Assembly (NCBI RefSeq): GCF_000020585.3
Contig: NC_011138.3
Span: 3,165,195-3,229,194 of the forward strand
Reading direction: 5' to 3'
Source of the DNA: Alteromonas mediterranea DE
GTDB lineage: Bacteria; Pseudomonadota; Gammaproteobacteria; Enterobacterales; Alteromonadaceae
DNA: 64,000 nucleotides
The notes under the pieces were generated by a model. It worked only from the letters and a program-made list of their open reading frames with translations, ran no database searches and was not told the DNA's origin. Below, in pieces: positions 14,371 to 22,744 of the stretch. The position numbers were made by a program, and so were the translations under genes. How positions within the stretch are numbered: position 1 is the stretch's first letter; each line of letters opens with the position of its first letter.

Positions 14371-17300
14371 ATGAAACGTATTGCCTTGTGTATTGTTAGT
14401 GTCATTACCTTATCAATGACACTACCTGCTCGCGCTTTCGAAGAGCCGCAAGACAAGGTTTCACCTCCCACACTTCAACTTGACGGACTTAAAGCACGCA
14501 TTCAGGAAAACGACCCAAACGTTCAAACTACGTTCGCAGAATTAAATGCATTTTTTGCAGCTCACCCTAATGATGATGGGCATGCACGCTTTTTAAACAT
14601 CAAGTCCTACTTTCATATTCTAAAGCAAGACTATGTTTCGGCCTACGAAGCATTACTTGAAGCGCGTAAATACGCGACGTCAGGAAAAAACTTGCTAGAC
14701 ATTGCAGAGTCGTATCGCCTAGAAGGGTTGATCCTAGATTTGTCTGGCGAGCATGCCAGTGCATTAGAAGCAATGCATCGGGCTTTAGATATCTACAACG
14801 AAGCCGGAAGTGACCGCGTTTTATTGGTTTATAGCGCCATGGGTAACGTCTACATGTCGCTTAAAGACTATGAACTTATGCTTACGTTCGGGCATCAGTA
14901 TTTGTCTGCAGCCCAGCGTTTTAATAGCAAAGAAGGTGAAGGAACCGCATACTTTTTCCAAGGGTACGCGCAGCGGGCACTCGGTAAATACCAAGATGCT
15001 AAAGTTAGCCTGCTATTAGCGGAAAGCCTGCTTCGCGAAGCTGATTATCCTTTTATTGGCATTGTACATAGCGCCATGGCCGAGCTTCACATCGCGCAAG
15101 GTAATTTGAGTGAAGCCCTTAAAAAACTCAATCAAGCAGCAGAAGCTGACCGCCAGGTAGGATTCCGGTACAACGAAGGGTCGCACCTTCTTCACTTGGT
15201 AGACATTTACCAGCAACAAGGCGAAGTAGAACTTGCTATTACCGAACTTGAAGCCGGGCTTAAAAAAGACATTATTAAAAATGATAAAGCTTTGGTTATC
15301 GATGTTTTAAACAAACTTATTCCGCTTTACGAGGAAAAAGGCGATATAGCGGCCGCTCTAGAATACTCGAAACAGTATCAACAAGTATTTAAGCAAAGCT
15401 TTAACGAGCAGCAGTCAAGACTGATGGCGCTGCACCGCGTGCGTTTAGCCATTTCTGAAAAAGAAGAAACCATCAAGCTTTTAGAGAAAGACAACCAACT
15501 AAAAGAAGAGCGCAATCTTATTCAACAAAAAAAGAATACTCAGCAACTCTATTTTATTGGCTTTGTGATCCTTTCATTAGGGCTGGTAGTTGGTCTATTA
15601 GTTAGTGCTCGGCAGCAACGAAAAACTCTCGACACCCTCACTCAAGATTTGCGCAAAGCAACCAAAGCAAAGTCTGATTTCTTGGCCCGTATGAGCCATG
15701 AAATTCGCACGCCGTTAAACGCAATTATTGGTCTTACTAAGCTATCCCAGCGCGCCGCTGAAGACAAAGAACAACAAACTAATTTGATACAAATTGAGGG
15801 CGCGTCGCAGACACTGCTAAGTATAATTAACGACATTCTCGACTTCTCGAAGATTGAAGCGGGAAAACTGGATATCGAATCGACGCAGTTCAATTTAGAC
15901 GCGCTGGTAAACCAAACCATTAGGCTGCATCTTGCCCGTGCACAAGAAAAACATATTGAGCTTATACAACATATTTCACGAGATGTGCCGCTTAACTTAA
16001 TCGGCGACCCACTGCGCATTCAGCAGGTGCTTAACAACCTATTAAGCAATGCCCTTAAATTCACCGAAGATGGGCTTATCTCAGTGAGCGTGCGATGCGA
16101 GCAAGTCTCAGAAGACATTCAGCTTGAGTTTGAAGTGAAGGATTCGGGCGTTGGACTAAGTAGCGCGCATCAAGCGTTACTGTTCCAACCATTTAATCAA
16201 GGCGATGAAACAATTTCTAGGCGTTACGGTGGTACAGGTTTAGGTTTAGCAATTTGCAAACAGTTAACGGCGTTAATGGGCGGTGAGATTTGGGTAGAGA
16301 GCCAGTTAGGAAAAGGGTCTATTTTCCACTTTACGGTGAAAGTACAGCAGGACGCATCTCAGCAGATTATATCCCCTTCTACACAGCTTTCTGCGCTGAA
16401 GGTACTTATAGCTGACGATATTGAAGCATCGCGAGATGCTATTTCAGAAGCCCTTTCTATGGCTAACATTCAAGCTGACATTGCCACTGGAGGCAAAGAC
16501 GCGGTTGTTAAAATGCGCTCAGCATTAGCGACATCTACGCCCTATGACGTGCTTATTTTAGATTGGAGTATGCCTGATATTGATGGTCTTGAAGTAACGG
16601 CCATTATGAATCAAGAGTTTTCAATTAAGCAGCCAAAAGTAATTATGCTTTATGCGTTTGAATCGCCACGCATGCGAGAGCAAGCTAACCAACTAGGCAT
16701 TCGCAACTTTATTAAGAAACCATTTAGCACCAGTGAGTTAGTAGATAAACTGCAAGAGCTATGTCTTAACGTAAAAACTAAAGCCTTGCCTAAAGACAAA
16801 CCAACAGTGCCTAACTTAAAAGGCACTCGCATTCTTTTTGCAGAAGACAATGCACTTAACCAAAAAGTAACCCTTGGACTGTTAAGCGACACCCATGCCA
16901 CTATTGAAGTGGCCAATAATGGTTTGGAAGCAATAAGCATACTGCGTAAAGACAGCGCATTCGACGTGGTGTTGATGGACATTCAAATGCCGGTAATGGA
17001 TGGGTTAACTGCAGCCAAACACATCAGAGAAGAGCTGAAGTTAACTTTACCTATCATCGCCACAACCGCGCATGCCATGCAACAAGACATTGATAAAAGC
17101 CTAGCGGCTGGCATGGATGGTCATATTAACAAACCTGTCGACCCTAATCGCTTTTTTGATGTACTTGTTGAGGTATTGGATAAAAGGCAGTCTTCGGCTA
17201 CCTCAGAAGTAACTAACGACAAGCTTATAGCGACTGGTTCACTTACGTTAATAGACAAATCAAAAGCCCTAGAAACCTTACTTGGTGATGAAACGCTTTA

Positions 17301-17583
17301 TAACGACTTGCTTAACGATTTTGTGGCTTTAGAAGGTGAGCTTAGTGCGCTCAAACAAGCTATTGATAGCCATGGCTACCCTTCCATCGCAAAGATAGCG
17401 CATATATTCACAACGGCGCTTCGATATATCGGCGCATTTCCGCTTGCAGAATTAGCAAGCACGATAGAGATAACCATAAAGCGCAACGAGCACGAAGCAG
17501 ACGAAGAATTCAATGACAAGTTGGAAATGCTACACAACGCCTTGGTTGATTTGAGTGCAAAGGTTGAGGGAGTGAAGGGTTAA
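14371..17583 (+). CDS. TPR-containing hybrid sensor histidine kinase (HisKA-HATPase-REC-REC-Hpt)
   Basis: The protein has 1070 residues. A signal peptide (1-22) leads into a periplasmic region of about 350 residues made of TPR-like helix pairs ('ALEAMHRALDIYNEAG', 'ALGKYQDAKVSLLLAESLL', 'GNLSEALKKLNQAAEADRQVG'). A coiled coil, a single membrane helix (about 393-412) and a HisKA domain follow, with the phosphorylated His at 443 ('MSHEIRTPLNA'). The HATPase domain ('DSGVGLS', 'RRYGGTGLGLAICK') and two receiver domains come next (Asp731 in 'LILDWSMPD', Asp870 in 'VVLMDIQMP'). The C-terminal Hpt domain has His1011 ('AHIFTTALRYIGA'). The complete relay needs an external output regulator, which is not nearby. 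It begins 17 bp after the borosin precursor, so co-transcription is likely. Confidence 0.92.
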   Translation: MKRIALCIVSVITLSMTLPARAFEEPQDKVSPPTLQLDGLKARIQENDPNVQTTFAELNAFFAAHPNDDGHARFLNIKSYFHILKQDYVSAYEALLEARKYATSGKNLLDIAESYRLEGLILDLSGEHASALEAMHRALDIYNEAGSDRVLLVYSAMGNVYMSLKDYELMLTFGHQYLSAAQRFNSKEGEGTAYFFQGYAQRALGKYQDAKVSLLLAESLLREADYPFIGIVHSAMAELHIAQGNLSEALKKLNQAAEADRQVGFRYNEGSHLLHLVDIYQQQGEVELAITELEAGLKKDIIKNDKALVIDVLNKLIPLYEEKGDIAAALEYSKQYQQVFKQSFNEQQSRLMALHRVRLAISEKEETIKLLEKDNQLKEERNLIQQKKNTQQLYFIGFVILSLGLVVGLLVSARQQRKTLDTLTQDLRKATKAKSDFLARMSHEIRTPLNAIIGLTKLSQRAAEDKEQQTNLIQIEGASQTLLSIINDILDFSKIEAGKLDIESTQFNLDALVNQTIRLHLARAQEKHIELIQHISRDVPLNLIGDPLRIQQVLNNLLSNALKFTEDGLISVSVRCEQVSEDIQLEFEVKDSGVGLSSAHQALLFQPFNQGDETISRRYGGTGLGLAICKQLTALMGGEIWVESQLGKGSIFHFTVKVQQDASQQIISPSTQLSALKVLIADDIEASRDAISEALSMANIQADIATGGKDAVVKMRSALATSTPYDVLILDWSMPDIDGLEVTAIMNQEFSIKQPKVIMLYAFESPRMREQANQLGIRNFIKKPFSTSELVDKLQELCLNVKTKALPKDKPTVPNLKGTRILFAEDNALNQKVTLGLLSDTHATIEVANNGLEAISILRKDSAFDVVLMDIQMPVMDGLTAAKHIREELKLTLPIIATTAHAMQQDIDKSLAAGMDGHINKPVDPNRFFDVLVEVLDKRQSSATSEVTNDKLIATGSLTLIDKSKALETLLGDETLYNDLLNDFVALEGELSALKQAIDSHGYPSIAKIAHIFTTALRYIGAFPLAELASTIEITIKRNEHEADEEFNDKLEMLHNALVDLSAKVEGVKG

Positions 17584-17645
17584 GCAGCGAAGCCTACAGG
17601 TTGGTATAAGCTTCACTGTTCACGAATGTGTCAAACGGCTACCTG

Positions 17646-18098
17646 TTACCCTTCACTAGCCTCTTGCGACGCATACTCATTTTTCATAAGCCATGCGTAA
17701 GCCGTGGTAAAGGCTGTTTCTTGGAACTGCTTTAACCCAGTTTCAGAGAACGGCACAGCTAATGGGTTTCTGCGTAGCGATTCTTTGATGTCTGTAGGGC
17801 TAAATACAATAACCTCTAACCCATCAATCAATTCGATAGCTGCTTCTAGTTTGAAGCCGATTGCACTTCCTGCAAATTTACCTTTGCTTTGACGCTGACG
17901 AATGATCACAGCATCAATTTTATAATCTTCGACAAGCTTAGCGAAGGTGCTTTGAAAGCTTTTTAGCCCCTTGGCACTGGTATCGGCCAGTGTTAATCGG
18001 CGCGTACGGCAGTCGGGCAAATGAAACAAACCGTCAGCTAGCGACACCAAACTAATAATTGCTTCGTTACCTTTTAAATCTATACCACAGACTTTCAT
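17646..18098 (-). CDS. DUF3010 family protein
   Basis: The protein has 150 residues and matches the uncharacterised DUF3010 family. It starts 'MKVCGIDLKGNEAIISLV', with 'DCRTRRLTLADTSAKGLKSFQSTF', 'IDAVIIRQRQSKGKFAGSAIGFKLEAAIEL' and 'VIVFSPTDIKESLRRNP'. The early 'GIDLKGNEA' acidic motif and overall pattern recall RNase H-like folds; this is an inference. It is cytoplasmic and monocistronic, convergent with the sensor kinase gene. Confidence 0.85.
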   Translation of the reverse strand: MKVCGIDLKGNEAIISLVSLADGLFHLPDCRTRRLTLADTSAKGLKSFQSTFAKLVEDYKIDAVIIRQRQSKGKFAGSAIGFKLEAAIELIDGLEVIVFSPTDIKESLRRNPLAVPFSETGLKQFQETAFTTAYAWLMKNEYASQEASEG

Positions 18099-18218
18099 AT
18101 TTATTCCTAATTACGTTTGCCTGCTATTATAACCCGTTTCGCGACTGTTATTCACTTGCGAGCGCTTTTCTTTACTTACCATCCATCATGCGTTACCGCA
18201 CCAGCGGGCCCTGCAAGA

Positions 18219-20873
18219 CTAACTTAGCACTGACCTGATAGTTTCTTTAGACAGCGGCTTTACAAAGTGTTTGTCGAACCCAGCAGATTTAGAATCCTCG
18301 ATATATTTGCCTGACCCCCACCCGCTTTGAGAGTAAAACTTAACGCTGTCTGCTTCTGGTAGGGCTTTAAGCATTTTAACTAGCTCATAACCATCAATAT
18401 CTGGCATGCCGATATCAAGGAATACACAGTTTGGCTTAAAGGCTTTAAATTTCTCTACCGCTTCTGTCGGAGAGGTAATTCCCAAAGCAGTAACCCCCAT
18501 CGACTCAGCTAACAAGCAATAAGCATCGATAAGATCGGCGTTGTCATCCACAAACATCACTTTACTTTTATTTGGTACAACAGATTCCATTTCTTTGTTG
18601 TCAGACTGCTCAAAAGCTGTTTTGGAGATAGGTAGCCTAACTTCAAAAGTACTTCCTTGACCGACGCCCTCGCTCATTACAGATACTTCGCCATGATGTA
18701 ATGCCACCAGCTTACTCACCAATGTTAGCCCAATACCAAGCCCGCCTTTGGTATGTGTAGAATGCGCTTCAATTTGGGTGAACATGTTGAACACATCTTT
18801 TAGCCTATCTTCAGGGATGCCCATGCCGTTATCTTTAACAGAAACAACAATCATTACTCCGTCTTTTCTGATATCTACAACAATCTTCCCCGACTCTTTT
18901 GTATACTTAGTCGCGTTATGAATAATGTTAGAGAAAATCTGGCTTAAGCGCGCTTTATCTCCGTAAACGGTCACATCTTCATCAAGACAATTTACGGTTA
19001 TATCGTGCTTCTTGGCTTTCACTTGCTGCTCAACAATTTCAAGCGAGTCAGAAAGGACGTCTTGAATGCTCAATCTTTCAAATTCAAGCTTAACCTTGCC
19101 GCGGGTAATACGAGATACATCCATTAAGTCGTTGATGAGTTTAGACATGTATTCCGCTTGTCGATTAATAATTGCCGTTACTCTTTTACGCGTTTTATCA
19201 TCATCGACCGTTTCTAAAATGCTTGCCCCCGACATGATTGGGCCCAATGGGTTTCGTAATTCATGAGCCAAGGTAGCAAGGAATTCATTTCTGTAATTAT
19301 CTTGTTTTTCGAGTTCTTGGATGCTTATATGCATACGCTCTTGCACATCAAGAGCATATACCAAAAACATTCTATTTAGCCGATTGGCGGTATCAACATC
19401 TGCTTTATCAAAAGGTGTTGAACGCCCCTCAATTTTTCGAGTATGGATAGTAAAAGACGAACGAGGTTTAAGGCGCTCAGATTTTGGTGCTTCTTCTGAC
19501 TTTTCATCTTCAGCGCCAATCCACTTTTGAATGCGATGGGTTTCTTTTCTAAACCAAGCGGTAAAGTACTGCTTTTTTTCAAACAGTGGAATGATCATAA
19601 TACCCGCAATACCATGCTCTCGTGCTTCCGGGTAATCATCATAAAGTGAATCGTTTGTGTAAGGAAAACCGCCTTCACTACTGGCCTTAGAAAAGATGTC
19701 TTTAATAAGGTCTATCGGTAAGGTAGAGCCAAGCGTAATGGTTTCGTACTGTGAATAGTAAACAAACCCTGAACTATTGAGCGCATCTAAAAAAGCCCGT
19801 TCGCCGCTTTTAACCACGCGACTAATAGGGTTAGCTGGGCCAATTTTGTCTAGCATGGCATCAACAGCTTCATCGGTGACAAACTTCTTCTGTTTCGCAA
19901 TTTCTTCTTCTTTAGCCAACAAATGCCAGCTAAACAATTGGCTTAAATTCTCGCACTGTAGCCTTACATCTTGAGGAATATAGCAGGCCTCACGATGATG
20001 ACAGGAAATGAGCCCGTATAACTTACCATCGGTGACTAACGAAATGGAAAATGAAGCCCGCAAACCTTGGTTTCTAATATATTGCAGGTGAATAGGCGAG
20101 AACGTGCGCAGAAGCGAACGAGTCAAATCTAACCGCTTTCGTCCCGACTCCTCCACAGAAGGCACTAACCTAGCTGGGGGCAACTCAGTATCAGGAGTTA
20201 GCCTTACCCAGTTTGTTTTGTACAACTCCCTGGCCTGCTTTGGTATATCTGAGGCGGGGAAATACAAATCTTTGTAAGACTCCATATCTTCAGCTTTGGC
20301 TTCTGCTATAACCTTCCCCGAGTAGTCTTCATTAAATTTATAAAGTACGACTCTATCCATATTGGTGAGATACCTAATGGTTGACACCATCTCTTGCGCC
20401 ATCTCACCGAGAGATGTCATTTCTTTGAAGCGTGGCGCAATAGACATTGAATAAAGCTTAATGAATTGCTCTGCGCTGTAGGCATCTCTAAATTCTGTAG
20501 CAGGCTCAAGCTCGACCACATAATGATGACCTGAATCGTAAACAACCGCTAAATAATCTTTGGCTTCGCCTTCCTTTAAAAGTGCTTTATTTAGAATCAA
20601 CTTAATAGGTAGGCGTATTTTGCTTTTTGATACTCTATCGAAGGTTTCTTCAAGAAAAGCGCGCTCGTTAGTATCAGAGGAAAGAATATCCAAGAAGTTT
20701 TTTCCAACGATCCCCTCTGCAAATATCGTTTCGCAGTTTTCACTGACAATTGAGATATTCAGGTCGTCGTAGCTAAACGCAATTAGAAAACCGTAACTTT
20801 GTACACTTTCGGGAATGTGTATCGGCTCGTCTTCACAACGTTCAAAGTTAAAGTTTTGAGGAGATTGATTCAT
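18219..20873 (-). CDS. Bacteriophytochrome hybrid histidine kinase with C-terminal receiver
   Basis: The protein has 884 residues with domains PAS2-GAF-PHY-HisKA-HATPase-REC. Cys13 ('FERCEDEPIHIPESVQSYG') sits where bacteriophytochromes attach biliverdin. The GAF domain carries 'YFPASDIPKQARELY' (PASDIP at 206-211) and 'ISCHHREACYIP' (about 289-300). The PHY tongue has 'LKPRSSFTIHTRKIEG', in which the usual Trp of PR-x-SF-x-x-W is His. The kinase His is at about 537 ('LAHELRNPLGPI'). The ATP-lid motifs are 'DNGMGIPEDR' and 'GGLGIGLTLV', and the receiver Asp is at about 820 ('CVFLDIGMPD'). It should be a red/far-red light sensor. No haem oxygenase gene for biliverdin is in the window. Confidence 0.9.
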   Translation of the reverse strand: MNQSPQNFNFERCEDEPIHIPESVQSYGFLIAFSYDDLNISIVSENCETIFAEGIVGKNFLDILSSDTNERAFLEETFDRVSKSKIRLPIKLILNKALLKEGEAKDYLAVVYDSGHHYVVELEPATEFRDAYSAEQFIKLYSMSIAPRFKEMTSLGEMAQEMVSTIRYLTNMDRVVLYKFNEDYSGKVIAEAKAEDMESYKDLYFPASDIPKQARELYKTNWVRLTPDTELPPARLVPSVEESGRKRLDLTRSLLRTFSPIHLQYIRNQGLRASFSISLVTDGKLYGLISCHHREACYIPQDVRLQCENLSQLFSWHLLAKEEEIAKQKKFVTDEAVDAMLDKIGPANPISRVVKSGERAFLDALNSSGFVYYSQYETITLGSTLPIDLIKDIFSKASSEGGFPYTNDSLYDDYPEAREHGIAGIMIIPLFEKKQYFTAWFRKETHRIQKWIGAEDEKSEEAPKSERLKPRSSFTIHTRKIEGRSTPFDKADVDTANRLNRMFLVYALDVQERMHISIQELEKQDNYRNEFLATLAHELRNPLGPIMSGASILETVDDDKTRKRVTAIINRQAEYMSKLINDLMDVSRITRGKVKLEFERLSIQDVLSDSLEIVEQQVKAKKHDITVNCLDEDVTVYGDKARLSQIFSNIIHNATKYTKESGKIVVDIRKDGVMIVVSVKDNGMGIPEDRLKDVFNMFTQIEAHSTHTKGGLGIGLTLVSKLVALHHGEVSVMSEGVGQGSTFEVRLPISKTAFEQSDNKEMESVVPNKSKVMFVDDNADLIDAYCLLAESMGVTALGITSPTEAVEKFKAFKPNCVFLDIGMPDIDGYELVKMLKALPEADSVKFYSQSGWGSGKYIEDSKSAGFDKHFVKPLSKETIRSVLS

Positions 20874-20963
20874 AGAGTTCCTAAAGTTTGTATCCGTCCG
20901 TTATACGCGCGCATGAATCGAAAACTATCACATCAATATGCCAAATAATAATGCGCTTACGTT

Positions 20964-22148
20964 TTACTGGCTTAATTTAATTAAACGCCCGCCTTCCTTA
21001 TCTTCAAGCACATAGATATTGCCCATGCTATCTTGCTCGACTTCACGCACTCGCTTGCCCCACTCATAACGCTCAGCTTCTTCAACCTTCCAATTACCTT
21101 CATCATCTTTATTGAAGGCAACACGAATCAGCGCTTTTGAAGACAAACCACCGATAAAGCCGTTACCTTTCCAGCTGTTAAACTTATCGCCTTTATAGAT
21201 GATAAAACCGGCAGGGCTAATAGCAGGTACCCACGCTAATTCAGGTGATTTAAAAATAGGGATATCTTCGTGATTTGGGATTTTTACGCCTGAATAATGG
21301 TCTCCCTGCGACACGGAGGGATAACCGTAGTTGCGACCTTTTTCGATAAGGTTAAGTTCGTCGCCATGGCGCGGCCCCATTTCGTGAACCCATAAATTAC
21401 CTTGCTCATCAAAGTCGATGCCTAAAGGGTTGCGGTGACCTAATGTCCAAATTTGTTCGGTTACGCTGCCTTGACCATAAAACGGATTATCTTCTGGCAC
21501 ACTTCCATCTTCGTTCAAGCGCACAACTTTACCCAAATTCATTGCCATGTTTTGGGCTGGCGTAAATTTCTGGCGTTCGCCAGAGGTAATAAACAAATAG
21601 CCGTCAGGCGAAAACGCCATGCGGTGTGAATAGTGACCGTTCCCGGTCACCTTTGGCGACTGGCGCCATATAAGCGTTCTATCAGATAATGTCGCGCCAC
21701 TATCGGTAACACTAAGCGTAGCGCGCTCTATGGCTGCACCGCTAAATGCATCGTCTTTCTCATCCCGTTCAATGTACGAAATATAAATGGTGTTGTTCGA
21801 CGCAAAGTCTGGGTGAATAATAACGTCACCTAAACCGCCCTGCCCGCGTGCAGTAACACTTGGCACATTGCTTACAGCAAAACGCTTTTGCTGATTTTTA
21901 TCAAGCAACCAAAGTGTACCGGCTTTTTCCGTTACCAAACTGTGCCCATCAGGCAAAAAAGCCATCGCCCACGGATTGTCGAAGGTCGACTGCACACTCC
22001 CCATCACAGACGAACCATTACTGCCTGTCATTTTAATTTGTTCAGTTGAGTTTGACTGGGCAAAGGTGAAAAATGAGGTAGCAAAAAGCGTAACCAATAA
22101 TGCGGCTTTTCGGCTCATGCTGGTTTTGTGCGTATTTAATGTTTGCAT
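20964..22148 (-). CDS. PQQ-dependent sugar dehydrogenase (soluble Asd/YliI-like)
   Basis: The protein has 394 residues with a Sec signal peptide ('LLVTLFATSFFTFAQS'). The beta-propeller pattern of soluble aldose dehydrogenases is clear: 'NPWAMAFLPDGHSLVTEKAGTLWLLD', 'GQGGLGDVIIHPDFASNNTIYISYIE', 'NGHYSHRMAFSPDGYLFITSGERQ', 'LGHRNPLGIDFDEQGNLWVHEMGPRHGDELN' and 'YGYPSVSQGDHYSG'. It should oxidise aldoses in the periplasm with PQQ bound by the propeller. The second Met (about residue 12) is an alternative start that gives a neater signal peptide. It stands alone; PQQ synthesis genes are not in the window. Confidence 0.9.
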   Translation of the reverse strand: MQTLNTHKTSMSRKAALLVTLFATSFFTFAQSNSTEQIKMTGSNGSSVMGSVQSTFDNPWAMAFLPDGHSLVTEKAGTLWLLDKNQQKRFAVSNVPSVTARGQGGLGDVIIHPDFASNNTIYISYIERDEKDDAFSGAAIERATLSVTDSGATLSDRTLIWRQSPKVTGNGHYSHRMAFSPDGYLFITSGERQKFTPAQNMAMNLGKVVRLNEDGSVPEDNPFYGQGSVTEQIWTLGHRNPLGIDFDEQGNLWVHEMGPRHGDELNLIEKGRNYGYPSVSQGDHYSGVKIPNHEDIPIFKSPELAWVPAISPAGFIIYKGDKFNSWKGNGFIGGLSSKALIRVAFNKDDEGNWKVEEAERYEWGKRVREVEQDSMGNIYVLEDKEGGRLIKLSQ

Positions 22149-22351
22149 CTACGTTCTAACCTTTTAGAGAATTTGCGTACTACTGGTTACACGTTGAGGC
22201 TTTAATGTCACGTCAACGGGCGGCGCAAAGGGTTTCAGTTAGCATTGGTTACGTAGATTTAATAAGTAAGGTTTATATTGGCGCCTTGGTTTTGCTATTC
22301 CTTTTTTTGAATAGTGTGTACTTCCCTAAACTTTCTTTAATGACGTCATAC

Positions 22352-22379
22352 TTTACTTAAGCCCCGCCTATGTTATATT
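22352..22379 (+). promoter_or_regulatory. Putative promoter of the leader-peptide RNA
   Basis: A TTTACT -35-like box at 22352-22357 and a TATATT -10-like box at 22374-22379 are 16 bp apart. They sit about 40 bp ahead of the short ORF with the extended Shine-Dalgarno sequence. Only the pattern supports this. Confidence 0.45.
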
Positions 22380-22417
22380 CGAATTAGTTTTAGCAACGAA
22401 GATAAGGAGGTGATCAT

Positions 22418-22474
22418 ATGTCTAGAGTTAAGGTATTTGAACAGGCAGCTATGAGTGAGGGTCGTTCTAGCTAA
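22418..22474 (+). CDS. 18-residue leader peptide with an extreme Shine-Dalgarno sequence
   Basis: The ORF reads MSRVKVFEQAAMSEGRSS. The sequence TAAGGAGGTGATCA directly before the ATG is complementary to the whole exposed 3' end of 16S rRNA (14 positions), far beyond a normal site. The ORF is followed about 50 nt later by a strong terminator. There is no run of one amino acid except a final Ser-Ser, so a classical amino-acid attenuator is not obvious. It could be a leader peptide, a ribosome-trapping element or a small regulatory peptide. Confidence 0.5.
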   Translation: MSRVKVFEQAAMSEGRSS

Positions 22475-22524
22475 CCCCTTTTACGTAATTGCTCTAGAAG
22501 GCTGTTTGATTCAGCCCGGCTCGG

Positions 22525-22558
22525 AAAGCCGCATCACGTTGCTGAATGCGGCTTTTTT
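22525..22558 (+). terminator. Rho-independent terminator after the leader peptide
   Basis: AAAGCCGCAT (22525-22534) pairs perfectly with ATGCGGCTTT (22546-22555) over an 11-nt loop and ends in a T run. An upstream CGGCT can compete for AGCCG, giving a possible antiterminator. Confidence 0.85.
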
Positions 22559-22610
22559 CTTTTTAACTGGCCATTTATCTGGCTATTTTTTGACAGGCAA
22601 GAGCGACTAT

Positions 22611-22744
22611 GACAGCGTAGGATAAACAAACAAGACTTTGACTCTGCCATTGCGATTTTTAAGAAAAATATAGCTCGCTTCCCTAACAAATCTGATGCCT
22701 ACGACAGCCTAGCAGACGGCTATGAAGCTAACGGCGAATTAGGC
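22611..22744 (+). pseudogene. Start-less TPR fragment leading into the serine hydrolase
   Basis: In frame with the following hydrolase, the sequence reads on upstream as 'DFDSAIAIFKKNIARFPNKSDAYDSLADGY' (shown in part), a typical TPR tail, back to an in-frame TGA at about 22608. No ATG, GTG or TTG with a ribosome binding site begins it. This looks like the 3' remnant of a TPR-tailed gene whose 5' part was lost, now fused to the hydrolase frame. Confidence 0.55.

Larger units (their letters stand above)
22386..22558 (+). ncRNA. Candidate structured leader or small RNA with attenuator-like hairpins
   Basis: The predicted transcript of about 170 nt contains an 18-residue ORF and then mutually compatible or competing stems. 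TCTAGAG (22421-22427) can pair with CTCTAGA (22492-22498). GGCTG-loop-CAGCC spans 22500-22516. CGGCT (22517-22521) can pair with AGCCG (22527-22531), which would overlap and break the ascending arm of the final terminator. This is the layout of a transcription attenuator or a translated small RNA. No known Rfam family is recognised. Confidence 0.45.
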
